Origin: JALVDI01 sp039186435
GTDB lineage: Bacteria; Myxococcota_A; Polyangia; Polyangiales; Houyiibacteriaceae
Reading direction: 5' to 3'
Length of the DNA stretch: 9,017 nucleotides
Assembly (NCBI GenBank): GCA_039186435.1
Contig: JBCDAA010000368.1
Location: 1-9,017, forward strand
Shown here: positions 1 through 6,344 of the stretch, piece by piece
Layout: each line of letters opens with the position of its first letter
Position numbering within the stretch: position 1 is the stretch's first letter
Translations under genes and position numbers: made by a program
The notes under the pieces: generated by a model
Seen by the model: only the letters and a program-made list of their open reading frames with translations
Told to the model about the DNA's origin: nothing
Database searches by the model: none

Positions 1-1568
1 ATCTTATGAACGACCACGCGGCGGATCGCTGGCGGCTCGCCCAGAAACTCGGGATTGGCCTCGGCGACAACGCGCTCGTTCGGCACGTATTCGGTCACGA
101 CGTAGGGCCCGAGCGACGGCGTTGGGGTTGTTCGCCGCAGCTCGCGCACCGCGCCGTAGCCCTCCCCTTCCTCCGCGTTCTGAAACGCATCGTCGAGAAC
201 ATGGCTCGGCCACGCGACCGGCGTTTCGAGCGCCATCGCGAGACGACCGTCCCAGGTGACCACGAGGGTGCGGTCGTCGGGCGCTTCGTAGCCCACCACA
301 TGCGCGAGGTCGTAGGCATCCCACGGCAAGGTGAGATCGCGCGCGACCAGCGGCGTTCCGTCGGACCACTTAAGTCCCTCGCGAAGCTTCCAGGTCACCT
401 CGAGACGACCGTCCGCCAGAAAGCGGACCATCTCGTTGTCGATGCCGGGCCGGCGCTGCACGAACACCGGCTGCGGGTGCTCGTCCGGCGGCGCTTCGAG
501 AAGCTGCCAGTACCCGCCGGCGAAAACGGGCGTCCCCGTGATATTCGAAAGGATGTTGGTGCCGATGTGCAGCTCGTCCCGCGACGACGTCGCGGTTCCG
601 AGGTCCGGCAGGGGATCGATTTCCGGTTCGCGGGGAGGAAGGTCGCCGGGAATCGCGACGGCCACGGCGATCGCGGCCACGGTTGGAAGAAGCACGCGCA
701 TCGTACGATCGAGGCGAGCCGACTGCGCCGCGCGATCCGTGCGAGTGAGCGAATGCGATGCGATCGTGACGATCAAGGCGCAGGTGCTGAGCACATACGC
801 GATCAAGAAGAGCGTATCCGCGAGCGTTAGGTAGGCGACCGAGGGAAGCGTATCGGAGATCGTGAACTGAAACGCGAAACAGCTCAGCAGCGCGGTGACC
901 CCAATGCCGCTGCGGGGCTCGATGGCGCTTCCCGGAAGAAAGAGCGCAACGAGCGCTACCAGCGCGATGATCGCCAGCGGAAGAAAGAGCTTGAGCGCGA
1001 CGGTCACGATCGGGCGCCGAAGACGCACCCGGTAGGCGACCTTGCGCACTGTCGAGGGCAGCCCTTCCCGCTCGAGCAAACCGAGGTCGGAGGAGACCTC
1101 CCGCTCCTCGCTTCGAGCCTCAAACTCTGGATCGTAAAGCCAGTCGGTCAGACTAAAGCGCGACTCCATGCCGCTTCCCGCAGCGTCCGGAACGAGGCGA
1201 CCAAGCTGGGTTGGAAGCTCGAGCTCCACCGCGACGATTTGCTCGTCGTAGGGAAAGCGGGTCATCGGAAACTCGCCGCGAAGCGTTCCGCGAACCCGCC
1301 AGCGCGCGGTGTGCCAGTCGCGATCGCTCTCCTCACCGAGAAAGTGGCGTTCGAGGGTCGCTGCGTTCGCGACCTGCAGCTGTTCGTGGTCGAACTCCCC
1401 GCGCCATTTGGCCCAGAGGTCGAAGTCGACATCCACCATGCCGTCCTTCAGGATCAGCCGGGTCACGTCGTGCAGGTAGACGCCGACATAAACCTCTCGC
1501 GAGCTGTCCGCGCGCAGCGACGAAGCCGCCACGAGCACGAATGCGCCAGCGAGAAGCGCGCGAATCAT
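1..1568 (-). CDS. Pentameric ligand-gated ion channel (Cys-less, prokaryotic) fused to a C-terminal family 5 solute-binding domain; 3' end outside window
   Basis: Translation from the ATG at 1568-1566 runs 522 codons without a stop to base 1. Residues 1-20 form a signal peptide (cleavage likely after SLRA). Residues 21-187 match the pLGIC extracellular domain: a VYVGVYLHDV first strand, the DFDLWAKW strand, the Pro-loop FPYDEQ at 105-110 and W143. No cysteines occur in this domain, as is usual in prokaryotes. M1 is about 188-211 with P197, M2 about 217-238 followed by LP (241-242), M3 about 246-274, and M4 about 290-306 after a short M3-M4 loop. A Pro/Asp-rich linker (307-330) leads into an SBP_bac_5 (OppA/DppA type) domain from about 331. 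Its signatures are WKLREGLKWSDGTPL (393-407), a DDRTLVVTW strand (431-439), P454-x-H456, GPYVVTEYVP (487-496) and NPEF (505-508). A whole SBP_bac_5 domain is usually 400-500 residues, so more than half lies beyond base 1. The role as a ligand-gated channel in the inner membrane follows from the family. Gating or ligand presentation by the appended domain is inference. The gene overlaps pyrD by 4 bases and has no clear Shine-Dalgarno sequence, suggesting translational coupling. Confidence 0.9.
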   Translation of the reverse strand, partial: MIRALLAGAFVLVAASSLRADSSREVYVGVYLHDVTRLILKDGMVDVDFDLWAKWRGEFDHEQLQVANAATLERHFLGEESDRDWHTARWRVRGTLRGEFPMTRFPYDEQIVAVELELPTQLGRLVPDAAGSGMESRFSLTDWLYDPEFEARSEEREVSSDLGLLEREGLPSTVRKVAYRVRLRRPIVTVALKLFLPLAIIALVALVALFLPGSAIEPRSGIGVTALLSCFAFQFTISDTLPSVAYLTLADTLFLIAYVLSTCALIVTIASHSLTRTDRAAQSARLDRTMRVLLPTVAAIAVAVAIPGDLPPREPEIDPLPDLGTATSSRDELHIGTNILSNITGTPVFAGGYWQLLEAPPDEHPQPVFVQRRPGIDNEMVRFLADGRLEVTWKLREGLKWSDGTPLVARDLTLPWDAYDLAHVVGYEAPDDRTLVVTWDGRLAMALETPVAWPSHVLDDAFQNAEEGEGYGAVRELRRTTPTPSLGPYVVTEYVPNERVVAEANPEFLGEPPAIRRVVVHK

Positions 1569-2647
1569 TGGGCGGAGCCGACCGCGTCCTGCACTCGCGC
1601 AAACCCCGCCTCGCGTGCTTTGGCTTTGAGCCCGAGGGCAAGCGTTCGCGGGAGCCCGGGTCCTTCGTAGATGAACGCCGTGTAGAGCTGCAGGAGCGTC
1701 GCCCCCGCGCAGATGCGCGCCCACGCGTCATCGACGGTTTCGATGCCGCCAACGCCGATCAGAACCATCTTCTTTCCGACCAGCCGGTAGAGGCGACGAA
1801 TCACCGCGGTCGATCGCTGCTTGAGCGGCGCCCCGCTGAGCCCGCCCCGACCCACCGCTTCGATTCGCGCAGGGGAGGCCCGCAGCCCCGCGCGATCGAT
1901 GGTGGTGTTCGTGGCAATGATCCCGTCGAGGTTCAGCTCTAGCGCGAGCGCGGCGACGGCGTCGATGTCGTCGTTGGCGAGGTCCGGCGCGATCTTCACC
2001 AGGAGCGGGACCTTCCCCGGAGCGACCTCGTCGAGGGTCGTGCGCACGGCCTCCAAAAGCGGCCGCAGCTTTTCGATCGCCTGCAGGTCGCGCAGCCCGG
2101 GCGTATTCGGTGACGAGACGTTGACCACGAAGTAGTCCGCGAACGCGCCGAGCCGCTCCGTCGAGCGAACGTAGTCGGCGACGGCGTCTTCCTCCGCAAC
2201 GCGCTTGGTCTTTCCGATGTTGACGCCCAGGCACGTTTGGCGCGGACTGCGAAGCCGTTCTACCGCGGCTGCCGAACCGTGGTTGTTGAATCCCATCCGG
2301 TTCACGAGCGCGCGGTCTCCTTCGAGACGAAAAAGACGCGGGCGCGGATTTCCGGGCTGCCCTTCGCCGGTGAGGGTTCCGACCTCGACGTGACCAAAGC
2401 CCAAGCCGCCGAGCGCTTCGAACGCGACCGCGTCCTTGTCGAATCCCGCGGCAAGCCCGATCGGCGTCGGAAAGGTCAGCCCGAGGGCGCGAACTTCGAG
2501 CGCTTCGGACCGCGGAAGACAGCGTCGCCGAAGGAGGTTCGTGAGGGGCGGCATCCGGTGCAGCGTGCGAAGCCCAGTCATGGCGATGTGGTGCGCAGTC
2601 TCCGGTGCAAAGCGATAAAAGAGCGGCCGTACGAGGCGGTAGAGCAT
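1565..2647 (-). CDS. pyrD: Dihydroorotate dehydrogenase, class 2 (quinone-dependent)
   Basis: Oxidises dihydroorotate to orotate, the fourth step of UMP synthesis, using FMN and passing electrons to membrane quinone. At 360 residues it is slightly longer than the roughly 336-residue E. coli enzyme. The N-terminal helical segment (MLYRLVRPLFYRFAPETAHH) is the membrane/quinone-binding extension that marks class 2. Core motifs follow in order: AGFDKDA (67-73), GNPRPRLFRL (99-108), NRMGFNN (116-122), GVNIGKTK (141-148), NVSSPNTPGLRDLQ (176-189), LLVKIAPDL (215-223), IATNTTI (244-250), GGLSGAPL (268-275), and LIGVGGI with GATLLQLYTAFIYEGP (315-330) for FMN phosphate binding. The catalytic base is Ser, as in class 2; S179 is the likely residue by alignment with E. 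coli S175. The start is ATG with no evident Shine-Dalgarno sequence. The stop TGA overlaps the start of the ion-channel gene. It is divergent from the TlpA-like gene across a 71-base gap. Confidence 0.97.
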   Translation of the reverse strand: MLYRLVRPLFYRFAPETAHHIAMTGLRTLHRMPPLTNLLRRRCLPRSEALEVRALGLTFPTPIGLAAGFDKDAVAFEALGGLGFGHVEVGTLTGEGQPGNPRPRLFRLEGDRALVNRMGFNNHGSAAAVERLRSPRQTCLGVNIGKTKRVAEEDAVADYVRSTERLGAFADYFVVNVSSPNTPGLRDLQAIEKLRPLLEAVRTTLDEVAPGKVPLLVKIAPDLANDDIDAVAALALELNLDGIIATNTTIDRAGLRASPARIEAVGRGGLSGAPLKQRSTAVIRRLYRLVGKKMVLIGVGGIETVDDAWARICAGATLLQLYTAFIYEGPGLPRTLALGLKAKAREAGFARVQDAVGSAQ

Positions 2648-2718
2648 GCGGCCCGAGAGTGGCCCGCCCCGGCGCGAAACGCCAGCAGCGCGTGCAGCGC
2701 TCGAGCGGAGCCTCTACA
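2648..2718. promoter_or_regulatory. Divergent intergenic region between pyrD and the TlpA-like gene
   Basis: These 71 bases separate two divergently read genes, so they should carry the start signals of both pyrD (and the channel gene behind it) and the TlpA-like gene. The stretch is very GC-rich. I see no convincing -35/-10 pair on either strand. A short inverted repeat, AGCGC at 2687-2691 and GCGCT at 2697-2701, is too small and too GC-rich to call an operator. The call rests on gene orientation only. Confidence 0.4.
2707..2710 (+). promoter_or_regulatory. Ribosome binding site (GGAG) for the TlpA-like gene
   Basis: GGAG lies 8 bases before the ATG at 2719. The same frame is open upstream to about 2605, but that part overlaps pyrD. 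The GGAG spacing and the signal peptide that begins right at 2719 decide the start. Confidence 0.65.
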
Positions 2719-3240
2719 ATGGAAGTCGTGCGCCCCCTTGTCGTGGTTGTCGCGTTTCTCCTTACTCCCGCCCTTGGCGCCGACGCCGCTCCCACCCAGT
2801 CGCGAGGCGCGCCCCCCGCCGTTGGAGACATCGCACCGGAGATCATCGGGCAGCGGATCTCGGGCGGTGATCCCGTGCATCTCGAGAGCCTCCACGGCCG
2901 CGTCGTCGTCCTCGACTTTTGGGCGACGTGGTGCGGTCCGTGTCGCGCGGTCATGCCGGTCCTCGACGACCTTCACCGCGCCCATCACGCCCAGGGACTG
3001 ACCGTCGTCGGGCTCTCCGGCGAAGGCAGCGGTCTGGTGCGTCGCTTTCTGAGCCAACATCGCGTGGATTACACGGTTGCCAGCGATGCGACCGCGACCA
3101 TGCAGCGCTACGGCGTTCGCGGAATTCCAACGCTCGTGGTGGTCGACCGTGCAGGCAAGGTTCGGCACATCAGCGCCGGGGTGAGCGGGCCGGAAATAAC
3201 GCGCCTTCGCTCGCTGATTCAGCAGCTCCTCCGAGAGTAG
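2719..3240 (+). CDS. Exported TlpA-like thiol-disulfide oxidoreductase (thioredoxin fold)
   Basis: A 173-residue protein with a signal peptide (MEVVRPLVVVVAFLLTPALG, cleavage probably near ADA-AP at 24) followed by a TlpA/ResA-type thioredoxin domain. The domain starts with a typical redoxin entry, VGDIAPEIIGQRISGG (35-50). It then has RVVVLDFWATWCGPCRAVMP with the CXXC pair C72 and C75, and the cis-proline segment GVRGIPTLVVVD with P137. Members of this family reduce or exchange disulfides in periplasmic proteins, often in cytochrome c maturation. The specific partner here cannot be read from the neighbours, none of which is a cytochrome biogenesis gene. There is no lipobox cysteine, so it is either soluble in the periplasm or held by an uncleaved signal. 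Its TAG stop at 3238-3240 directly abuts the stop codon of the convergent ATP-grasp gene. It stands alone on its strand. Confidence 0.93.
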   Translation: MEVVRPLVVVVAFLLTPALGADAAPTQSRGAPPAVGDIAPEIIGQRISGGDPVHLESLHGRVVVLDFWATWCGPCRAVMPVLDDLHRAHHAQGLTVVGLSGEGSGLVRRFLSQHRVDYTVASDATATMQRYGVRGIPTLVVVDRAGKVRHISAGVSGPEITRLRSLIQQLLRE

Positions 3241-4272
3241 CTACGGACGCGCCCGACGCAGGCCTAGGTTCAGCAGCTTTTGAATGAGTGGCTCGTACTT
3301 AAAGCCGCCGGCTTCCGCCGCGCTCGCAAACTCCTCTCCCCACGCGATGTCCGGGTTCGGATTCGCCTCGAGAAAGTAGAGCTCGCCGCTCGGCGTGAGC
3401 CGAAAATCGATACGCACGTAGCCATCGAGATTGAGGAGGCGAACGATGCGGCGCGCAAGCTTCGGAATTCGCGCAACCACTTCCTCCGGGAGCTCCCGCG
3501 CCGGACCGATGTCGATGTTGTGCTTCTTCTGGTACTTCACGTCCCACTTAATCTTACGCGTTGCGATCCTGGGCGCGTCCTTCGGAAGGCCGTCGAGAAA
3601 GATCTCCCAGGTTGGGAGCACGGTGAGCTGGTGATTGCCGAGCACACCAACGTAGAGCTCGCGCCCGTCGATGTACTGCTCCGCCACCGCGTCGGTTCCG
3701 ACGGTGCGATGAACGAACGCCACCCGCTCACGAAGCGCCTCGTCATTCGAAACCACCGAGGCCTGCGCGATGCCCTCGGAGCCCTCCGCGATGAGGGACT
3801 TCACGATCACCGGAAACTCGAGCGCCCGGAGCGCCCGGGTCGGACGCACCTTTCGACCGCGCGGAAACACGGCAAAGCGCGGCACGCGAATCCGGTGGTA
3901 GTGGAGAACCTTCTTGCTGAGCGCTTTGTCGCGCGCGAGCACGAGACCTCGGGCGCTGCATCCGGTGTAGGGCATGCGCTCGAGCTCGAGGTAGCCCGCC
4001 ACATGGGCATCGAGCACCACGCGATCGTGAAACTCCTCGAGGAGGTTGAATACGATGTGTGGCTTCCACTCTCGAATCGCGGAGCGAAGCGGCCCGAGCT
4101 CATCGCGAACGCCCACCGGCAGAATCGTGTGGCCGAGTTCCTCGAGAGCACATTTCACGTCCCACTCGGTCTTCACTTCGAGGAACGCGGCCTCGTCCAT
4201 TCCCTCGATGCTCGGCGGCGGAACGAGCGTCTCGTGGACGAGCTGCAGAACGCGCAACTTCCGCTTCTTCAC
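3241..4272 (-). CDS. D-alanine-D-alanine ligase-like ATP-grasp enzyme
   Basis: A 343-residue ATP-grasp protein of the Ddl type. Such enzymes activate a carboxylate as acyl phosphate with ATP and join it to an amine, normally making an amide or peptide bond. Visible parts: an N-terminal domain with KPHIVFNLLEEF (70-81, the Ddl VFNLL motif), PYTGCSARGLVLARDKALSK (101-120), FPVIVKSLIAEGSEGIAQAS (153-172, ATP-binding lysine and loop), AEQYIDGRELYVGVLGN (197-213, hinge and ligand glutamates), and GYVRIDFRL with LYFLEANPNPDIA (284-310, the Mg-binding Asp/Glu/Asn set). The usual Ddl N-terminal glycine motif that positions the first D-Ala is missing. In its place stands LVHETLVPPPSIEG (11-24), so the substrate is probably not plain D-Ala and the ddl name is not justified. 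The start is GTG, backed by a strong Shine-Dalgarno sequence. It is the last gene of a three-gene operon, 25 bases behind the metallopeptidase-like gene, which hints at a shared peptide-like substrate. Confidence 0.88.
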   Translation of the reverse strand: MKKRKLRVLQLVHETLVPPPSIEGMDEAAFLEVKTEWDVKCALEELGHTILPVGVRDELGPLRSAIREWKPHIVFNLLEEFHDRVVLDAHVAGYLELERMPYTGCSARGLVLARDKALSKKVLHYHRIRVPRFAVFPRGRKVRPTRALRALEFPVIVKSLIAEGSEGIAQASVVSNDEALRERVAFVHRTVGTDAVAEQYIDGRELYVGVLGNHQLTVLPTWEIFLDGLPKDAPRIATRKIKWDVKYQKKHNIDIGPARELPEEVVARIPKLARRIVRLLNLDGYVRIDFRLTPSGELYFLEANPNPDIAWGEEFASAAEAGGFKYEPLIQKLLNLGLRRARP

Positions 4273-4277
4273 CGTGT

Positions 4278-4284
4278 CTCCCCC
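4278..4284 (-). promoter_or_regulatory. Strong ribosome binding site (GGGGGAG) for the ATP-grasp gene
   Basis: Read on the minus strand, GGGGGAG is followed by ACACG and then the GTG start at 4272. The 5-base spacing and the purine run support this GTG rather than any later ATG as the start. Confidence 0.7.
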
Positions 4285-4297
4285 AACACGGCGTCTA

Positions 4298-5317
4298 TCA
4301 TACAGGATGCCAGTCGCCGCGTCGGTGAAGCGTGTAAAGCGTGTGGGTGGCTAAGATCAGCGCCATGTCGAGCTTCGTGGTCGACGTGGAGTTCCCGCAA
4401 CGCAGTTCGAGCTCACGGCAGCGCCCGATCATCTGTTTGTAGACCTGGTCGACCGTGAACGCGTGCTCGCCCGTGTGCTTTGAAACCTGTTCGCGCAGCT
4501 CTCGGCGATGGCGGCGAAGGAATCGGACCGCGCTTTCGCCCTTTCCACCCCGAGCGAACACCCGCAAAAGATCGCGATCAAACTGATCGGAATAGCCCAC
4601 CGCGTAGTGCTCTCGGCGACGATCGTAGTGCTCGCGAAGCGTATGTTTGAGAGAGCGGAGCCGATAGGGACGCGCCTTGCTGCGAACCTTGGGGGCGCAA
4701 CCGGCAACCTCCGCCATCAGCTCGTCGACATACTCAAGTTTCTCGAGCGCGGGCCAGTTGCGATAGGCGCTACGCCACTTTCCGGGCGACGTACCAAGCC
4801 ACACCGCAAACGTCTCCGCAAAATCCTCGACGGGATGCGCCTGCGCGTACCAGCCATCGAGGTGCACCACGAAGCGCCGACTTGAGGCGCGCGGTTTGTA
4901 GAACTCGGGGTACGGCTCGGACGCTTTTCCAAAAAGCTGCTGCCAGCGACGACGGCGATGCAGTTGATACGCGTGCTGCATCGCGTGGCCGAGCTCGTGG
5001 CGAATCAACTGAAGGCACTCACTCCGCGTGCCTCCCTCCACCTCGAGCATCATGTCGCGCTCGAGGCGCATGAGGCGGCGGTGCGCGAGGTAAAAAGGAA
5101 GCGCTACGCCGGGAACGTTCTCGGGCGAAAACCATTCGTCGGCGAGCCAGAAATGAGGGCGCACGCGAAGGTCGCGATCGCGAAGCTCACCGAGCGCGCG
5201 CTCGACCAGCGGCTGGACCCAGCTGCCGTCAAGGGAGAGGGGGAGGTCGCACATTCGAGTGTCGAGCAGCTCTTCTCGCGCGCAACGCCGCAAATCCACC
5301 GCGGGAGCATAGCGCAT
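4298..5317 (-). CDS. Putative zinc metallopeptidase (HELGH) with uncharacterised C-terminal region
   Basis: A 339-residue protein with no signal peptide, so probably cytoplasmic. The catalytic signature HELGH lies at 107-111 in the helix QLIRHELGHAMQHAY: H107 and H111 would bind zinc and E108 would be the general base. Some 50 residues later HPVEDFAETFAVWL (161-174) supplies acidic residues, with E168 (or D165) the probable third zinc ligand. This spacing and the DFAETFA pattern resemble the putative zinc-binding metallopeptidase group (Pfam Peptidase_Mx-like). The family match is by eye and less certain than the HExxH call. Residues about 200-339 are Arg- and Lys-rich, helical in look, and belong to no domain I recognise. 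The ATG at 5317 lies 8 bases after the stop of the DUF2236 gene and lacks a clear Shine-Dalgarno sequence, suggesting coupled translation. The ATP-grasp gene follows after 25 bases. A peptidase beside a peptide-bond-forming ligase suggests processing of the same peptide-like compound, which is inference. Confidence 0.8.
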   Translation of the reverse strand: MRYAPAVDLRRCAREELLDTRMCDLPLSLDGSWVQPLVERALGELRDRDLRVRPHFWLADEWFSPENVPGVALPFYLAHRRLMRLERDMMLEVEGGTRSECLQLIRHELGHAMQHAYQLHRRRRWQQLFGKASEPYPEFYKPRASSRRFVVHLDGWYAQAHPVEDFAETFAVWLGTSPGKWRSAYRNWPALEKLEYVDELMAEVAGCAPKVRSKARPYRLRSLKHTLREHYDRRREHYAVGYSDQFDRDLLRVFARGGKGESAVRFLRRHRRELREQVSKHTGEHAFTVDQVYKQMIGRCRELELRCGNSTSTTKLDMALILATHTLYTLHRRGDWHPV

Positions 5318-5325
5318 TCACGTGG

Positions 5326-6267
5326 TTACGCCGGTGTCAGCGTTCGAAGCACCATGCGCTCGAGAGCTCGTCCGACGCGATCGGGGCGCTCCCGTCCGGC
5401 GAGTCGCGCCATCGCTTCGTTGTACGCCGGAACATCCCGAAGGCGACGGGGCAGACGCGGGTAGACCGCCCGCAGAGTCGCCAGAGACGCGCGAAAGAGA
5501 AGCTGATCGCGAGGCGAAAACGGGAGCTCGAAGGCCACCTGAAGACGAGGCGGCAAAAGGCCCGCCGTCATCCGCCGATACCAGAGCACAAAGGGCGTCG
5601 TCGGCGGGTTGGGCGGCGTCATCAGAAAGCTGCCGATCGCGCGCGCGTGGGTACCGACCGCGATGGTGCGCGAGTCCAGCGTGCGCTCCCAGTAGCGAAG
5701 AAACGCCGGCCACGTGGGCGGCAGAACCGCATCCGGAACCCCGAACATCCGGGCGAAACGCTTGGATTCGAGCCAGTACGTCGCCTTTTCGAGGTTGCTC
5801 AGGGGAGTGACGACAAGCTCATACACCCGGATCGCGGTGTGCACGAGGGTGGCGTGCACCCAAAGCAACGCGCCGGCGTCGTTGGCGGCGTAGCGATGCC
5901 CTTTTGGAAACGCTCCGACGCGCTCGTCGAGCTCCCCGAGCACCCGCTCATGAATTCGGCGAACACCCCGCGCCGACGACGAGGCTGCACCGAGGGTGCC
6001 GAAGACCATCGCGTACACGTGCTGGAACGTTCGGGTGAAGCGGCCGATGGGATCCGCTTGCGTTCGGGAATGCTCGGCAACGGCATGCGCCACGTAGGGG
6101 TGGGCAAGCTGGAGGAGCGCGGCACACCCTCCCCCAAGAAAGAGCACCGACTCGCGGGAGACACGCCAGGAGGTCGAGGTTGGCCCGTGCAGCCCCGCGT
6201 GCGGATCGCAGCCATCGACCGCGCGCGCCATGGCGGCCCGAAACGCCTCTCGGTCGACCTCCCCCAT
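5326..6267 (-). CDS. DUF2236 / MpaB-Lcp-like putative haem oxygenase
   Basis: A 313-residue protein, counted from the ATG at 6267, of the DUF2236 family (ER-bound oxygenase MpaB / rubber oxygenase Lcp catalytic domain). Motifs seen: RESVLFLGGGCAALLQLAHP (38-57), DPIGRFTRTF (72-81), YAAND (126-130), LLWVHATLVHTAIRVYE (134-150), and near the C-terminal half FLMTPPNPPT. By analogy with the rubber oxygenase Lcp, where Arg164, Thr168 and the haem axial His198 are known, the candidates here are R76, T80 and H138. The substrate is unknown, and most bacterial DUF2236 proteins are uncharacterised. The frame is open upstream to a TTG at 6303 (12 extra residues, Pro/Arg-rich). I prefer the ATG at 6267, which begins close to where family similarity does, though its GAAGG is only 2 bases away, so the start is uncertain. 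It is the first gene of a minus-strand operon (stop to next start 8 bases) and divergent from the propeller lipoprotein. Confidence 0.85.
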   Translation of the reverse strand: MGEVDREAFRAAMARAVDGCDPHAGLHGPTSTSWRVSRESVLFLGGGCAALLQLAHPYVAHAVAEHSRTQADPIGRFTRTFQHVYAMVFGTLGAASSSARGVRRIHERVLGELDERVGAFPKGHRYAANDAGALLWVHATLVHTAIRVYELVVTPLSNLEKATYWLESKRFARMFGVPDAVLPPTWPAFLRYWERTLDSRTIAVGTHARAIGSFLMTPPNPPTTPFVLWYRRMTAGLLPPRLQVAFELPFSPRDQLLFRASLATLRAVYPRLPRRLRDVPAYNEAMARLAGRERPDRVGRALERMVLRTLTPA

Positions 6268-6344
6268 GGCCTTCAGCGTCGGTCGACCCCTCGGCGAGGT
6301 CAAGCGCTGGCTGAATCCCGGGAACCAACGTTAGGCTCTGCCGC
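6268..6344. promoter_or_regulatory. Divergent intergenic region between the DUF2236 gene and the propeller lipoprotein gene
   Basis: These 77 bases must hold the start signals for the minus-strand three-gene operon and for the plus-strand lipoprotein-cstA pair. I see no clear -35/-10 pair. AGG at 6333-6335, 9 bases before the ATG at 6345, is a weak Shine-Dalgarno sequence for the lipoprotein gene. If the DUF2236 protein starts at the upstream TTG (6303), the gap shrinks to 41 bases. Confidence 0.4.

Noticed and set aside
1..650. Possibility that the channel-binding domain fusion is an assembly chimera
   Set aside because: The frame stays open across the junction, a plausible Pro/Asp-rich linker joins the parts, base composition does not change, and the membrane topology is sensible. 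It cannot be fully excluded without reads or relatives.
6..834. Open frames on the plus strand across the first 830 bases
   Set aside because: They lie antisense to the ion-channel/binding-domain gene, are Arg-rich and low in structure, and show no family motif. They arise from the high GC third positions of the real gene.
2687..2701. Small inverted repeat AGCGC-N5-GCGCT before the TlpA-like gene
   Set aside because: Five-base GC-only arms are expected by chance in this GC-rich sequence, and no second copy is seen near other genes.
1728..2954. A 408-codon open frame on the minus strand in another frame from pyrD
   Set aside because: It spans pyrD and part of the TlpA-like gene out of frame, and its product is Arg-rich with no domain.
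4297..4302. TATGAT on the minus strand, resembling a -10 box upstream of the ATP-grasp gene
   Set aside because: No -35 element stands at the right distance, it overlaps the end of the metallopeptidase frame, and the gene sits inside a tight operon. A single six-base match is not enough.
3280..4458. A 392-codon open frame on the plus strand
   Set aside because: It is antisense to the ATP-grasp gene, whose motifs are unmistakable. The translation resembles no protein family.
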